A stretch of 64,000 nt of DNA from the NCBI RefSeq assembly GCF_004745945.1, contig NZ_SRLE01000006.1, positions 124,001 to 188,000 of the forward strand, in the 5' to 3' direction. The translations under genes were made by a program, and so were the position numbers. This document shows, piece after piece, positions 45,743 through 56,963 of this stretch (its first letter is position 1; every line of letters begins with the position of its first letter). The notes under the pieces are model-generated. The model worked only from the letters and a program-made list of their open reading frames with translations. It did no database searches and was not told the DNA's origin. Origin of the DNA: Mangrovimicrobium sediminis (lineage in GTDB: Bacteria > Pseudomonadota > Gammaproteobacteria > Pseudomonadales > Halieaceae).

Positions 45743-47233
45743 TTACTCCGGGCGCATGTGCGGGAACAGCAGCACATCGCGAATCGACGGCGAGTCGGTG
45801 AGCAGCATGACCAGGCGGTCGATGCCGATACCCTCGCCCGCGGTCGGCGGCATGGCGTACTCCAGCGCGCGCACGTAGTCGGCGTCGTAGTGCATGGCCT
45901 CCTCGTCGCCGGCCTCTTTCTCCGCCACCTGGGCGCGGAAACGCTCGGCCTGGTCCTCGGCGTCGTTGAGCTCGGAGAAGCCATTGGCCAGCTCGCGCCC
46001 GCCGACGAAGAACTCGAAGCGATCGGTGACGAAGGGGTCCGCATCGCTGCGCCGGGCCAGCGGCGACACTTCCGTGGGGTAGGCGGTGATAAAGGTCGGC
46101 TGGTCGAGGCGATGCTCGACGGTCTTCTCGAAGATCTCGATCTGCACCTTGCCCAGGCCCCAGCTGTCCTTGAGCTCGATGCCCAGGCCGCGGGCAATCT
46201 CTCGCGCCGCCTGTTCGTCGCCCAGCTGCTGCGCGGAAATCTCCGGGTTGTACTGCAGGATCGCGTCGAACACGGAAAGCCGTGTGAACGGCTGCGCGAA
46301 ATCGTAGGTGCTGCCCTGGTACTCCACGGTGGTACTGCCGAGCACGTTGGCGGTGAGCTCGCGTAGCATATCCTCGGTGAGGTCCATGGCATCGCGGTAG
46401 TCGGCGTAGGCCCAGTAAAACTCGAGCATGGTGAACTCGGGGTTGTGCCGGGTGGACAAGCCCTCGTTGCGGAAATTGCGATTGATCTCGTAGACCTGCT
46501 CGAAGCCGCCCACCACCAGGCGCTTCAGGTACAGCTCCGGCGCGATGCGCAGGTACATGTCGAGGTCCAGCGCGTTGTGGTGGGTGACGAAGGGCTTGGC
46601 CGCGGCGCCGCCGGGGATCACCTGCATCATGGGGGTCTCCACCTCCATGAAGCCGCGCCCGTTCATGTAGTCGCGAATAAACCCGACGATGCGCGAACGC
46701 AGGCGGAACACCTCGCGCGAACGTTCGTTGACGATAAGGTCGACGTAGCGCTGGCGGTAGCGCATCTCCTGGTCGGCCAGGCCGTGGTACTTGTCGGGCA
46801 GCGGGCGGAGGGCCTTGGTCAGCAGGCGCGCCTCTTCCATATTGATGTACAGGTCGCCCTTGCCGGACTTGTGCAGGGGGCCGCTGGCGGCGACGATGTC
46901 GCCCAGGTCCCAGGTCTTGATCTCGGCCAGGGTGTCGGCGTCCAGCGCCTTGCGGTTGATGTACAGCTGGATCTGGCCGGAGCCGTCCTGGATTAGCAGG
47001 AAGGCGCCGCGGTCGCGCACCAGGCGCCCGGCAACCGCGTAGTGGCGGTCCGCCGCCTCCAGTTCTTCCTTCGCCGCTTCGCCGAACTCGGCCTGCAGGT
47101 CACCGGCCTGCGCGCTGCGCCGGAAGTCGTTGGGGAAGGCATTGCGCTGCTCGCGGATGGCCGCCAGCTTGGCGCGCCGCTCGGCGATCAGCTTGTTTTC
47201 GTCGAGGGGTTCCACCCCGTCCTGTTCACTCAT
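45743..47233 (-). CDS. lysS: Lysyl-tRNA synthetase, class II
   Basis: A 496-residue class II LysRS. The N-terminal OB-fold anticodon domain ([20 protein letters not shown]) is followed by motif 1 ([20 protein letters not shown]), motif 2 ([20 protein letters not shown]) and motif 3 ([20 protein letters not shown]). It charges tRNA-Lys with lysine in the cytoplasm. The ATG at 47231-47233 is preceded by CCAGGAGA. It follows prfB by 42 bp on the same strand, the conserved prfB-lysS pair of gammaproteobacteria. Length and motifs are complete. Confidence 0.98.
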   Translation of the reverse strand: MSEQDGVEPLDENKLIAERRAKLAAIREQRNAFPNDFRRSAQAGDLQAEFGEAAKEELEAADRHYAVAGRLVRDRGAFLLIQDGSGQIQLYINRKALDADTLAEIKTWDLGDIVAASGPLHKSGKGDLYINMEEARLLTKALRPLPDKYHGLADQEMRYRQRYVDLIVNERSREVFRLRSRIVGFIRDYMNGRGFMEVETPMMQVIPGGAAAKPFVTHHNALDLDMYLRIAPELYLKRLVVGGFEQVYEINRNFRNEGLSTRHNPEFTMLEFYWAYADYRDAMDLTEDMLRELTANVLGSTTVEYQGSTYDFAQPFTRLSVFDAILQYNPEISAQQLGDEQAAREIARGLGIELKDSWGLGKVQIEIFEKTVEHRLDQPTFITAYPTEVSPLARRSDADPFVTDRFEFFVGGRELANGFSELNDAEDQAERFRAQVAEKEAGDEEAMHYDADYVRALEYAMPPTAGEGIGIDRLVMLLTDSPSIRDVLLFPHMRPE

Positions 47234-47275
47234 GGGATCTCCTGGTTACTGATCCGCGCAGGGCGCGGGGCGCGC

Positions 47276-48374
<1,099 letters not shown>

Positions 48375-48427
48375 GATCCGGCTCGTCGCTGTCGCTAGTG
48401 TTTAAAGAGGGCGCGCATTTTACCCGT

Positions 48428-49273
48428 TCACAGGTGGCTGCACCAGTCACTCCAACTGCCGGCGTAGAGCACCGCATCCTCGCGCCCCAGCGCGGCGAGG
48501 GAGAACAGGTTGACGCAGGCGGTGACCCCGGAGCCGCAGTACACCACCAGTTCCGGCGCCGCCAGGCGCTCGCCCCAGTGCGCGCGCAGGGCCGCTTCGT
48601 CGCGCAGGAAACCGTCCACGTCGGTCACCCCCTGCCAGGGGTGGTTGAGCGCGCCGGGGATGTGCCCGGCTACCGGGTCGATGGGTTCCACCTCGCCGCG
48701 ATAGCGCGCCGCTTCGCGCGAATCCACCAGTTCGGCGCCGCGCGCCTGCAGCTCGCGCAGGCCATCGATATCACAGGCGCGGCCGAAGGTGTCGGGAACA
48801 GCAGGCGGGGCCGCGGCGGCGGCAGGGTCGGGTTCTCCGGTCTCCACCGCGCCGCCGGCGGCCAGCCAGGCGCGGTAGCCGCCGTCCAGCAGCAGGGGTG
48901 GCCGGTAGCCCAGTTCGCGCATAATCCACCACAGCCGGGCGGCATAGGCGAAGCGCGAATCGTCGTAGGCCACCACGGCACTGTGCGGGCCGATGCCGTG
49001 GGCGGCCAGGGTGCGGGCGAAGACCTCCGGCGCGGGCAGCGGGTGGCGTCCACCGTGACGACCCGGCGGCGCGCTGAGGTCGCGATTGAGGTCCAGGTAG
49101 CGCGCTCCGGGAATGTGCCCGGCGAGATACGCGCGGCGGCCCGCGTCCGGGTCGGCAAGGTCGAAACGGCAGTCGACCAGGATCGGGTCAGCGGGTGTAT
49201 CGGCGGCGCTGGCAAGCGCCTCGGCGTCGATCAGCATGGGGGCGCCCCCGGGCGGTTCAGGCAGGCCGCTCAT
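48428..49273 (-). CDS. Two-domain rhodanese / 3-mercaptopyruvate sulfurtransferase-like protein
   Basis: A 281-residue protein with two rhodanese domains. The first is inactive in form (VDCRFDLADP, 'AGHIPGARYLDLNRDLSA'). The second carries the catalytic Cys246 in YCGSGVTA. The loop CGSGVT matches the mercaptopyruvate sulfurtransferase (SseA) type more closely than thiosulfate rhodanese (CRKG-type). It transfers sulfur to cyanide or thiols in the cytosol. It is downstream of no obvious partner, 53 bp before the prfB start on the same strand, and divergent from a DUF2244 gene. Confidence 0.9.
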   Translation of the reverse strand: MSGLPEPPGGAPMLIDAEALASAADTPADPILVDCRFDLADPDAGRRAYLAGHIPGARYLDLNRDLSAPPGRHGGRHPLPAPEVFARTLAAHGIGPHSAVVAYDDSRFAYAARLWWIMRELGYRPPLLLDGGYRAWLAAGGAVETGEPDPAAAAAPPAVPDTFGRACDIDGLRELQARGAELVDSREAARYRGEVEPIDPVAGHIPGALNHPWQGVTDVDGFLRDEAALRAHWGERLAAPELVVYCGSGVTACVNLFSLAALGREDAVLYAGSWSDWCSHL

Positions 49274-49345
49274 AGTAGTCGAGGCAGGCGAAATTCACTA
49301 GACTGACAGGGTTCCGACCGCCAGGGTCAACACGAGGGTTTCGCC

Positions 49346-49849
49346 TTGGTCACCAGTTCCCGCAGCAAGGGCGGCTTGATGATCGTCGCCCGGCCCAACC
49401 AGTCCCAGAGCTGGCGCAGCAACATCTACATCCTGCTCGCCCTGTGCGTGCCCTGCCTGGGCGCCGCCATCGGCTTCAGCCTGCTCGGGGCGTGGCCCAT
49501 CCTGCCCTTCGCCGGGCTGGAGATGCTCGCGCTGGGTTCGGCGCTCTACTACTGCCACTGGAAACTGCAGTACCGCCAGGTCATCACCCTGAGCGACGAC
49601 AGCGTGCGCATCGACAAGGGCCACTACTACCCGCGCCAGAGCTGGCAGTTCAAGCGCCAGCGCGCCGGCCTCACCATCGTGCCGCGCAACCACCCCTGGG
49701 AGAGCCCGGACCTCGCCCTGCACGACCGCAGCGAGACCGTGCGCATTGGCGAGTTCCTCAACCGCGAGGACGCCCTGGAACTGCTCGCCCTGCTGCGCCG
49801 CGAACTGCGTGTGGACAGCCACGGCGTCGCCGGCGGACGCCAGTTCTAG
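49346..49849 (+). CDS. DUF2244 family membrane protein
   Basis: A 167-residue protein. After a short N-terminus with ARPNQSQSWRSN, two membrane helices (about residues 27-45 and 48-66) follow. A C-terminal cytosolic part has 'ITLSDDSVRIDKGHYYPRQS' and FLNREDALELLALLRREL, typical of the DUF2244 family, whose role is unknown. The TTG at 49346 is preceded by GAGGG at 7 bp; an ATG at 49379 is an alternative that would remove 11 residues. Related genes sometimes lie near respiratory cytochrome oxidase genes, but none is present here. It is divergent from the rhodanese. Confidence 0.8.
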   Translation: MVTSSRSKGGLMIVARPNQSQSWRSNIYILLALCVPCLGAAIGFSLLGAWPILPFAGLEMLALGSALYYCHWKLQYRQVITLSDDSVRIDKGHYYPRQSWQFKRQRAGLTIVPRNHPWESPDLALHDRSETVRIGEFLNREDALELLALLRRELRVDSHGVAGGRQF

Positions 49850-49872
49850 CCCGACCGGGCCGCGCCGCGGCC

Positions 49873-49903
49873 TTGCCAGCGGCCGGCGGCGCTGCGGTAC
49901 AAT
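49873..49903 (+). promoter_or_regulatory. Candidate promoter of rimO
   Basis: TTGCCA (49873-49878) and TACAAT (49898-49903) are separated by 19 bp, slightly long for sigma-70. They lie 31-61 bp upstream of the rimO start codon. Confidence 0.45.
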
Positions 49904-49933
49904 GCCTGCCCGATCCGAGGTGCAGATTCCCCG

Positions 49934-51277
49934 ATGGTAGACCCCGACAAACCGGTTGCGGCCGGCAAACAGAAAGTAGGCTTCGTCAGCCTGGGCTGCC
50001 CCAAGGCCCTGGTCGACTCCGAGCGCATCCTCACCCAGTTGCGCATGGACGGTTACGACATCGTCTCCAGCTACGAGGACGCCGAGGTGGTGGTGGTCAA
50101 CACCTGCGGCTTCATCGACAGCGCCAAGCAGGAGTCGCTGGACGCCATCGGCGAGGCCCTGAGCGAGAACGGCCGGGTCATCGTCACCGGCTGCATGGGC
50201 AAGGGCGATGACGCCGCGGCCATTCGCGAACTGCACCCCAAGGTGTTGTCGGTGACCGGCCCGGCGGCCTACGAGGAAGTGGTCGGCGCGGTACACCAGT
50301 TCGTGCCGCCCAGCGCCAGCCACGACCCTCTCATCGACCTGGTACCGCCGCAGGGGATCAAGCTGACCCCGCGCCACTACGCCTACCTGAAGATTTCCGA
50401 GGGCTGCAACCACCGCTGCAGCTTCTGCATCATCCCGGACATGCGCGGCGACCTCGTGAGCCGACCGATCGGCGATGTCATGGACGAGGCCGAGCGCCTG
50501 GTGCGCGCCGGGGTGCGCGAGCTGCTGGTCATCTCCCAGGACACCAGCGCCTACGGCGTCGACCTCAAGTACCGCACCGGTTTCTGGCAGGGCCGCCCGC
50601 TGCGCACGCGCATGTACGAGCTGTGCGAGGCGCTGGGCGAGTTCGGCATCTGGGTGCGCCTGCACTACGTCTACCCCTACCCGCACGTCGACGAGATCAT
50701 CCCGCTGATGGCGCAGGGCAAGATCCTGCCCTACCTCGACGTGCCGCTGCAGCACGGCAGCCCGGAGGTGCTCAAGCGCATGAAGCGCCCGGCGGCGGCG
50801 GAGAAATCCCTGGAGCGCATCCACGCCTGGCGCGAGGTGTGCCCGGATATCACCCTGCGCAGCACGTTTATCGTCGGCTTCCCCGGCGAGACCGACCGCG
50901 ACTTCGAGGTGCTGTTGGACTTCCTGCGCGAGGCGCGCCTGGACCGCGTCGGCTGCTTCCAGTACTCGCCGGTCAAGGGCGCCGCCGCCAACGCGCTGCC
51001 GGACCAGGTGCCGGACGCACTCAAGCAGGAGCGCTGGGAGCGCTTCATGACCCTGCAGCAGACGATCAGCGCGGAGAAACTGCGCGCGAAGATCGGCCAG
51101 ACCGTGGAAGTGCTCATCGACGAGGTCGACGACAACGGCGCCATCGGCCGCTCCACCGCGGATGCGCCGGAAATCGACGGACGCGTTTTCCTGGAAGGCG
51201 CCGGCGGCCTGCAGCCCGGCGATTTTGTCGAGGGTATGGTCACCGGCGCCGACGACTACGACCTCTGGGTCGGCTGA
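49934..51277 (+). CDS. rimO: Ribosomal protein S12 methylthiotransferase
   Basis: A 447-residue radical SAM enzyme that adds a methylthio group to the conserved Asp of ribosomal protein S12. The N-terminal MTTase domain has cysteines in [22 protein letters not shown] and GCMGKG for the second cluster. The radical SAM core has Cys158, Cys162 and Cys165 in [10 protein letters not shown]-terminal TRAM domain ends in [22 protein letters not shown] and the FIDSAKQES segment distinguish RimO from MiaB. It is followed after 7 bp by rsmE, so the two probably form a ribosome-modification operon. Confidence 0.96.
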   Translation: MVDPDKPVAAGKQKVGFVSLGCPKALVDSERILTQLRMDGYDIVSSYEDAEVVVVNTCGFIDSAKQESLDAIGEALSENGRVIVTGCMGKGDDAAAIRELHPKVLSVTGPAAYEEVVGAVHQFVPPSASHDPLIDLVPPQGIKLTPRHYAYLKISEGCNHRCSFCIIPDMRGDLVSRPIGDVMDEAERLVRAGVRELLVISQDTSAYGVDLKYRTGFWQGRPLRTRMYELCEALGEFGIWVRLHYVYPYPHVDEIIPLMAQGKILPYLDVPLQHGSPEVLKRMKRPAAAEKSLERIHAWREVCPDITLRSTFIVGFPGETDRDFEVLLDFLREARLDRVGCFQYSPVKGAAANALPDQVPDALKQERWERFMTLQQTISAEKLRAKIGQTVEVLIDEVDDNGAIGRSTADAPEIDGRVFLEGAGGLQPGDFVEGMVTGADDYDLWVG

Positions 51278-51284
51278 GCCAGCG

Positions 51285-51992
51285 GTGAACCTGCTGCTGT
51301 TCGGGCCCGAGGCGCGCGACGCCGACGGCCGGGTACGGGTGAGCGGCCAGCAGTTGCGCCACCTGCGGCAGGTACTCGGCAAGGGCGTCGGCGACACCGT
51401 CCGTGCCGGCGAGATCGGCGGGCTGATGGGCTGCGCCGGCATCGTCGCCATCGACAAGCACTCGGCACTGCTCGAGCCGCAACTGGACACTCCGCCGCCG
51501 CCCAAGCTGCCGCTGGTGCTGGTCCTGGCCCTGCCGCGGCCGAAAATGCTGCGCCGCACCCTGCGCGCACTGGCCGAGTTCGGGGTCGGCGAAGTGCACC
51601 TGGTGAACAGCTGGAAGGTCGAGAAGAGCTACTGGCAGACCCCGGTGCTGGCCCCGGCCACCCTGCGCGAGTACTGCCTGCAGGGCCTGGAGCAGGCCTG
51701 TGACACGGTACTGCCGGCTATCCACCTGTGCCCGCGCTTCAAACCCTTCGCCGAGGACACCCTGCCCGGATTGCTGGCCGGGCGCCGCGGACTGGTCGCC
51801 CACCCGGGCGATTACCCGCCCTGCCCGCGCGCCCCCGGCGGCGAGTTGTTGCTGGCCGTGGGGCCGGAGGGCGGGTTCACCCCCTACGAGGTCGACATGC
51901 TGAGCGCGCCCGGCTGCGAGGCAGTGAGCCTGGGGCCGCGTATCCTGCGCGTGGAGAACGCGGTAAGCGCACTGCTCGCAAGACTGTTCTAG
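51285..51992 (+). CDS. rsmE: 16S rRNA m3U1498 methyltransferase
   Basis: A 235-residue SPOUT methyltransferase from a GTG start at 51285. The N-terminal PUA-like part has GQQLRHLRQVLGKGVGD. The knotted C-terminal SAM site includes LAVGPEGGFTPYEV and LGPRILRVENAVSALLA, the characteristic RsmE end. It methylates N3 of U1498 in 16S rRNA. It starts 7 bp after rimO. The middle part has 'LALPRPKMLRRTLRALAEFG', close to the family pattern. Convergent msrA lies 107 bp beyond. Confidence 0.93.
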   Translation: MNLLLFGPEARDADGRVRVSGQQLRHLRQVLGKGVGDTVRAGEIGGLMGCAGIVAIDKHSALLEPQLDTPPPPKLPLVLVLALPRPKMLRRTLRALAEFGVGEVHLVNSWKVEKSYWQTPVLAPATLREYCLQGLEQACDTVLPAIHLCPRFKPFAEDTLPGLLAGRRGLVAHPGDYPPCPRAPGGELLLAVGPEGGFTPYEVDMLSAPGCEAVSLGPRILRVENAVSALLARLF

Positions 51993-52099
51993 GCGTCTTT
52001 TCGCGCAACTCCTACGATATTTGCCAGCGCAGCCCCAAGTGCTGGCCGGTACCCGACCGACCGCGCCCGCTCCCTGGAACGACCCTGTGGAAGCAGCGC

Positions 52100-52750
52100 C
52101 TAGAAAATCCCCGCGGGGCAACTCACGCCGGTGCCCCCCAGGCCGCAGTAGCCACCGGGATTCTTCGCCAGGTACTGCTGGTGATACTCCTCCGCGTAGT
52201 AGAACGGCGGGGCGGGCAGGATTTCCGTGGTGATCTCGCCGTAGCCGGCGCTCTCCAGCGCCGCCTGGAACGCATCGCGGGAGGCCTGCGCCTCGGCCAG
52301 CTGAGTATCGTCAAACGTGTAAATACCCGAGCGGTACTGGGTTCCCAGGTCGTTGCCCTGGCGCATGCCCTGGGTCGGGTCGTGCCCCTCCCAGAACGCC
52401 TGTAGCAGTTCGCCATAGCTGATCTGCGCCGGGTCGAAAATCACCTGCACCACCTCGTTGTGGCCGGTGCGGCCGGTACACACCTCCTGGTAGGTCGGGT
52501 TGGGCGTGAACCCGGCCGCGTAACCCGCGGCGGTGGTGAAGACACCATCCAGCTGCCAGAACTTGCGCTCCACGCCCCAGAAACAGCCCATGCCGAACAG
52601 CGCGCTGCGCAGGTGTTCGGGGAACGGGCCGCGCATCGGGTTGCCGTTGACGAAGTGCCGCGCCGGCACCGGGATAGCCTGGTCGCGGCCAGGCAGGGCC
52701 TCCTCGGCGGACGGCAGTGCATGTTTCTTGCGTATCTCAAACAACGACAT
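52100..52750 (-). CDS. msrA: Peptide-methionine (S)-S-oxide reductase
   Basis: A 216-residue MsrA. The catalytic Cys56 lies in MGCFWGVE, the loop [19 protein letters not shown] follows, then [12 protein letters not shown] with the conserved Glu, and [14 protein letters not shown]. Resolving cysteines lie near the C-terminus ([15 protein letters not shown]). The N-terminal extension before the catalytic domain is that of the E. coli-like long form. It repairs oxidised methionine in the cytosol with thioredoxin. The ATG has GGAGAAATCACC before it. It is monocistronic, convergent to rsmE and divergent from the next gene series. Confidence 0.96.
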   Translation of the reverse strand: MSLFEIRKKHALPSAEEALPGRDQAIPVPARHFVNGNPMRGPFPEHLRSALFGMGCFWGVERKFWQLDGVFTTAAGYAAGFTPNPTYQEVCTGRTGHNEVVQVIFDPAQISYGELLQAFWEGHDPTQGMRQGNDLGTQYRSGIYTFDDTQLAEAQASRDAFQAALESAGYGEITTEILPAPPFYYAEEYHQQYLAKNPGGYCGLGGTGVSCPAGIF

Positions 52751-52969
52751 GGTGATTTCTCCGGTTTACGCCCGCTGGGGACGTTGCAATACTGGCTCCT
52801 GAGGATAAAGTAGACACTGCTTGCCATCCGCGTTTCAAGTCGTCGCCGGTACCGCACCGGCCATTGCGACCCCTGCAGCGGACGGCAGCGTCACAAGGAT
52901 GTCACGAATCACAATTAGGCTGGCTTGCGTCAACTCCCACAACGCAGCCGGGATAACAAGGACAACAGC

Positions 52970-53164
52970 ATGACAGCACAGGCACGAGAATTTGACGCCA
53001 GCGAGCTGTGCAGCCGCAAGCTCTGGCAACTGGTCCAGGGCGATGACCGCGAGTCGGTCACTGCCAGCGAACTGCAACAGGCCGTCGAGGAACTGGCCAC
53101 CCGCCGCCACTATCTGGCGGAACTGGCACAAATGGGTAAACTGGGGGCCTCCAGCACCCACTGA
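52970..53164 (+). CDS. Small hypothetical protein
   Basis: A 64-residue protein from the ATG at 52970, with AAGGACA at good spacing. It is soluble and largely helical: ASELCSRKLWQLVQGDDRE, then a helix TASELQQAVEELATRRHYL. No family is recognised. The size, acidic charge and position 24 bp before the VWA-domain gene suggest that it belongs to the same operon and might be an adaptor or regulator, but this is speculative. Its codon use resembles the neighbouring genes, which supports it as real. Confidence 0.6.
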   Translation: MTAQAREFDASELCSRKLWQLVQGDDRESVTASELQQAVEELATRRHYLAELAQMGKLGASSTH

Positions 53165-53188
53165 TCGCCCGCCGCGGCGCGTTCACCC

Positions 53189-53875
53189 ATGGCCAAACCT
53201 CCCGCGCAGCGCTCCTCCCGCACCGAGATAGACCAGTTCCTGCGCAAGCGCCGCGATATCGTCGAGTTCGTCGATCGCCAGCCGCGGCTGATGTTCTGCC
53301 TCGACGCCACCGCCAGCCGCCAGCCCACCTGGGACCGCGCCAGCCACCTGCAGCGGGAGATGTTCCTCGCTGTCAATCAGTCCGGCAGCCTCAGCGTCCA
53401 ACTCTGCTACTACCGCGGCTTCGGCGAGTTCCAGGCCACCGGCTGGACCGGCGACTCGCAGAAACTGGCGGCGAACATGGGCCGGGTCAGCTGCGAGGGC
53501 GGCCACACCCAGATCGAGCGACTGCTGGAGCACGCCCTGCGCGAGCACGGCCGCAGCCGGGTCAGGGCGCTGGTGTTCATCGGCGACGCCATCGAGGAAC
53601 ACCCGGACCGCCTGTGCCGGCTGGCCGGCCAGTGCGGCCTGCGCGGCCTGCCCCTGTTCATCTTCCAGGAGGGCGAGCTGCGCGACGCCGAGCGCTGCTT
53701 CCGCCGCATGTGCCAGCTCTCCGGCGGCGCCTGGGCGCGCTTCGACCAGAACAGCCCCGGCACCCTGGCGGCGCTGCTCTCGGCGGTGGCCAGTTTCGCC
53801 GCCGGCGGCGTCGCGGCGCTGGAGAAACAGGGCAACGAGAGTGCTAAACTGCTGCTCGAACAATTGAAGCCCTGA
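53189..53875 (+). CDS. VWA-domain-like protein
   Basis: A 228-residue soluble protein. A von Willebrand A-like fold is suggested by a metal-site motif DATAS (Asp39, Thr41, Ser43) after LMFCLD, then GGHTQIERLLEHAL (the MIDAS Thr) and ALVFIGDAIEEHPD (the third acidic loop). The MIDAS is therefore almost complete, with Thr in place of the first Ser. FRRMCQLSGGAWARFDQNSP is the typical last strand and helix region. VWA proteins usually mediate protein-protein contacts. It lies 24 bp after the small gene and 7 bp before the J-protein gene, so all three should be co-transcribed. Confidence 0.8.
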   Translation: MAKPPAQRSSRTEIDQFLRKRRDIVEFVDRQPRLMFCLDATASRQPTWDRASHLQREMFLAVNQSGSLSVQLCYYRGFGEFQATGWTGDSQKLAANMGRVSCEGGHTQIERLLEHALREHGRSRVRALVFIGDAIEEHPDRLCRLAGQCGLRGLPLFIFQEGELRDAERCFRRMCQLSGGAWARFDQNSPGTLAALLSAVASFAAGGVAALEKQGNESAKLLLEQLKP

Positions 53876-53882
53876 GAGCTCC

Positions 53883-54602
53883 GTGCCCCGACTCATCCTG
53901 CTCGCGGCGATAGCCGCCGTCCTCTACCTGTTGATCCGCCGCGCACAAAACGCGCCGCCGCACAAGCGCCGCAGCGAGTACATCAAGCTGGCGCTGGGTA
54001 TTCTGCTGGCGGTGGTGGTACTGCTCGCGCTGACCGGCAAGATGCACTGGCTCGGCGTCGCCATCACCGGCGCCCTGGTGGTGCTGCGCCAGCTGGGTCC
54101 GGTCCTGTTGCGATTCTTCCCCCTGCTCGCCAGCCGCTTCGGCCAGGCCGCACCCGCGGGAGGCCAGCAGTCCACCGTCGCCACCGAAATCCTGCGCATG
54201 CACCTGGACCACGACAGCGGCGAGTTGCACGGCGAAGTGCTGCGCGGCCGCTTCGAGGGCTGGCGGCTGGCGGACATGAGCCGCGAGCAACTCGAGGAAC
54301 TCATGGCGTACTGCCGGCGCGAGGATGTCGACTCCGAGCAACTGCTGGCGAATTACCTGGAACAGCGCTTCCCCGGTGCCCAGGCGGGCGGCGGCGAACA
54401 CCAGGCCCCCGGCGGCAGCGGCAACGGCAACGGCATGGACCGCGCCGAGGCCCTGGCGGTACTGGGGCTCGACGAGGAGGCCAGCGACGAGGACATCGTC
54501 ACCGCCCACCGCCGCCTGATGCAGAAACTGCACCCGGACCGCGGCGGCAACGACTACCTGGCGGCAAAGATCAACCAGGCCAAGGATTTCCTGCTCGGCT
54601 GA
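53883..54602 (+). CDS. Membrane protein with C-terminal J-domain
   Basis: A 239-residue protein from a GTG start. Hydrophobic segments lie at residues about 2-18 and 38-72. The middle region has a TerB-like look (HLDHDSGELHGEVLRGRFEG). The C-terminus is a J-domain starting about residue 180 (EALAVLGLDEEASDEDIVTA) with the HPD motif at 217-219 in LHPDRGGND. This layout, helix first and J-domain last, resembles DjlA/TIM14-like co-chaperones that stimulate DnaK at the membrane. It lies 7 bp after the VWA gene. The client protein is unknown. Confidence 0.85.
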   Translation: MPRLILLAAIAAVLYLLIRRAQNAPPHKRRSEYIKLALGILLAVVVLLALTGKMHWLGVAITGALVVLRQLGPVLLRFFPLLASRFGQAAPAGGQQSTVATEILRMHLDHDSGELHGEVLRGRFEGWRLADMSREQLEELMAYCRREDVDSEQLLANYLEQRFPGAQAGGGEHQAPGGSGNGNGMDRAEALAVLGLDEEASDEDIVTAHRRLMQKLHPDRGGNDYLAAKINQAKDFLLG

Positions 54603-54701
54603 CGCGCAGCCCAGCGACAGCCAGGCGACGACTGGCTCTGGCCAGCGCAGCCCGCGATGCTTAAACTTGCCGGCATTTCCCAGCACAGGATTACCCTCAC
54701 C

Positions 54702-55010
54702 ATGAGCGATGAAGTATTCGTCATCCGCAACCAGCACGGACACTACTGGGGCAAGGCCAAGGCCTGGGTCAGCGGCGACGAGGCCAAGGCCGTGATGCGC
54801 GCGCGCCACGAGGACGAGGCGGTCAACACGCTGTTCGAGCTCTCGGCCAAGGATGTCGAGCTGCGCGGGCAGGTGATGGGCGTGGCGCTGAGCGAAAAAG
54901 GCGAACCGGTAGTGGAGCCCAGCCAGGTGCCGCTGCCCGGCCTGGCGCCGGAACCCGGCGCGGACGGCGCGGTCGAAGCAGCGGCTGAAAATACACAGGG
55001 AGTGAACTGA
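54702..55010 (+). CDS. Conserved-looking hypothetical protein upstream of htpX
   Basis: A 102-residue protein from the ATG at 54702; an earlier in-frame ATG (54657) would add 15 residues. The N-terminal half ([20 protein letters not shown]) looks like a small folded beta-rich domain. The C-terminal 30 residues are Pro/Ala/Glu-rich and probably disordered. I do not recognise the family. The stop is 5 bp before htpX, so it is likely translated with it. The GC content and codon use match the neighbours. Confidence 0.65.
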   Translation: MSDEVFVIRNQHGHYWGKAKAWVSGDEAKAVMRARHEDEAVNTLFELSAKDVELRGQVMGVALSEKGEPVVEPSQVPLPGLAPEPGADGAVEAAAENTQGVN

Positions 55011-55015
55011 CTGAC

Positions 55016-55897
55016 ATGCGCATACTGCTCTTTCTCGCCACCAACTTCGCGGTACTGATTCTTGTCGGTATCGTCTTCAATTTGCTCGGCCTGCAGGGCG
55101 TCATGGCGGCCAACGGTGTGGACCTCAACCTCACCGCGCTGCTCATCTACTGCGCCGTGTTCGGCTTCGGCGGTTCGTTCATCTCACTGTTCCTGTCCAA
55201 GTGGATGGCCAAGCGCGGCAGCGGCACCGAAGTCATCGAACAGCCACGCAACGCCCGCGAGCAGTGGCTGCTGGATACCGTGGCCGAACTGGCCAAAGAG
55301 GCCGGCATCAAGATGCCGGAGGTGGGGATATTCCCCTCCCAGGCCTCCAACGCCTTCGCCACCGGCTGGAACCGCAACGATGCGCTGGTCGCGGTGAGCG
55401 CCGGCCTGCTCGAGCGCTTCCCGCCGGAGGAAGTGCGCGCGGTACTGGCCCATGAAATCGGCCACGTCGCCAACGGCGACATGGTCACCCTGTCGCTGCT
55501 GCAGGGCGTGCTCAACACCTTCGTGCTGTTCCTCGCGCGCATCATCGGCCACACCGTGGACCGCGTGGTGTTCAAGAACGAGCGCGGCTTCGGCATCGGC
55601 TATTTCGTAGTCTATTTCGTCGCCCAGATCGTGCTGAGCTTCCTCGCCAGCCTGATCGTGTTCTGGTTCTCGCGCTACCGCGAGTTCCGCGCCGACGCCG
55701 CCGGCGCGCGGCTGAGCCGCCGCGAGCACATGATCGCGGCGCTGGAGCGGCTGCGCCAGGAGCAGGGCCTGCCCCAGGACCTGCCCGGAGAGCTCACCGC
55801 CTTCGGCATCAGCGAGCAGTTCAAGCAGGGCGTCAGCCAGTTGCTGATGACCCACCCGCCGCTGGAGACCCGCATCCAGGCGCTGCGCAATGCGTAA
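55016..55897 (+). CDS. htpX: Membrane zinc metalloprotease HtpX
   Basis: A 293-residue M48 protease. Two N-terminal membrane helices ([20 protein letters not shown] and a second near residues 40-60) precede the catalytic zinc motif HEIGH (His146, Glu147, His150). Two further helices follow, and the third zinc ligand lies in [23 protein letters not shown] is characteristic of HtpX. It acts in the inner membrane on misfolded membrane proteins together with FtsH. The start is 5 bp after the preceding gene, and its end overlaps the protease gene by 8 bp. Confidence 0.96.
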   Translation: MRILLFLATNFAVLILVGIVFNLLGLQGVMAANGVDLNLTALLIYCAVFGFGGSFISLFLSKWMAKRGSGTEVIEQPRNAREQWLLDTVAELAKEAGIKMPEVGIFPSQASNAFATGWNRNDALVAVSAGLLERFPPEEVRAVLAHEIGHVANGDMVTLSLLQGVLNTFVLFLARIIGHTVDRVVFKNERGFGIGYFVVYFVAQIVLSFLASLIVFWFSRYREFRADAAGARLSRREHMIAALERLRQEQGLPQDLPGELTAFGISEQFKQGVSQLLMTHPPLETRIQALRNA

Positions 55898-56963
55898 GGC
55901 CCGCCCGGCCGCCCTCCTCGCCTTGTTTCAGCTACTGCTGCTGGCGCTGCTGCTGGCAGCGCCGGCGCGGGCCGAGGTCGACTACCTGAGCTTTGCCACC
56001 GAGGACGAGGCCAACTCGACAGAGATCTTCAGCCGCGCCAGTCCCTCGGTGGTCTACGTGACCAACACTGCCCTGCGCCGCATTCCCTTCACCCTGAACA
56101 TCCAGGAGATCCCGCGCGGCGCGGGCACCGGCTTCGTGTGGGACGCCAGCGGCCTGATCGTGACCAATTTCCACGTCATCGCCGGGGCCGACAAGCTGAT
56201 CGTGACCCTCGGCAACCGCCAGGACTACGATGCACAGGTGGTCGGCGTGGCGCCGGAGAAGGACCTCGCGGTACTGCGCATCGAGAACCCGCCCGACGAC
56301 CTCGCCAGCCTGCCGCTGGGCGATTCCTCCGAACTCTCGGTGGGGCGCAAGGTGCTGGCCATCGGCAACCCCTTCGGACTGGACACCACTCTCACCACCG
56401 GGGTGGTCAGCGCCCTGGGGCGCGAGATACAGGCCCCCGGCGGGCGCACCATTCGCGGCGTGATCCAGACCGACGCGGCGATCAACCCGGGCAATTCCGG
56501 CGGGCCGCTGCTCAATTCCCTGGGGCAGCTGGTGGGCGTGAACACCGCGATTTACAGCCCCTCCGGTGCCAGCGCCGGTATCGGTTTCGCCATCCCCGTG
56601 AACACGGTGCGCGACGTGGTGCCGCAGTTGATCGCCTACGGCCGGGTACTGCACCCGATCATCGGCGTGGAGCTGGCCAGCGACAACTGGATCCGGCGCA
56701 ACCGCATCGACGGCGTGCCGGTAGTGCACGTCTACCCCGGCCTGCCCGCGGCCCGGGCCGGTATCCAGGGCGCGCAGCGCATCTCCGCCCGGCACATCGA
56801 ACTCGGCGACGTCATCACCCATGTCGCGGACGAGCGCGTACGCAGCAACGACGACTACCTGAGCGCGCTGGAACAGTACAAACCGGGAGATCGGGTGCGC
56901 ATCCGCACGCGCCGCGGCGAGCAGGAGATGCGCTTCGAAGTGGAGTTGACCGAGTCCCAGTAG
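55890..56963 (+). CDS. Secreted trypsin-like serine protease with one PDZ domain
   Basis: A 357-residue HtrA/DegP-family protease. A cleavable signal peptide (residues about 1-28, ending APARA) indicates a periplasmic location. The catalytic triad is His95 (NFHVIAG), Asp125 (KDLAVL) and Ser203 (GNSGGPLL). The PDZ domain spans about 255-355 ([37 protein letters not shown]). A single PDZ resembles DegS, but DegS is anchored by a membrane helix and this one appears cleaved. It overlaps the htpX stop by 8 bp, so the two proteases should be produced together. Confidence 0.92.
   Translation: MRKARPAALLALFQLLLLALLLAAPARAEVDYLSFATEDEANSTEIFSRASPSVVYVTNTALRRIPFTLNIQEIPRGAGTGFVWDASGLIVTNFHVIAGADKLIVTLGNRQDYDAQVVGVAPEKDLAVLRIENPPDDLASLPLGDSSELSVGRKVLAIGNPFGLDTTLTTGVVSALGREIQAPGGRTIRGVIQTDAAINPGNSGGPLLNSLGQLVGVNTAIYSPSGASAGIGFAIPVNTVRDVVPQLIAYGRVLHPIIGVELASDNWIRRNRIDGVPVVHVYPGLPAARAGIQGAQRISARHIELGDVITHVADERVRSNDDYLSALEQYKPGDRVRIRTRRGEQEMRFEVELTESQ

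Noticed and set aside
49298-51559. A 753-codon open frame opposite DUF2244, rimO and rsmE
   Set aside because: It lies antisense to clear genes and has no recognisable motif; it is a GC-content shadow.
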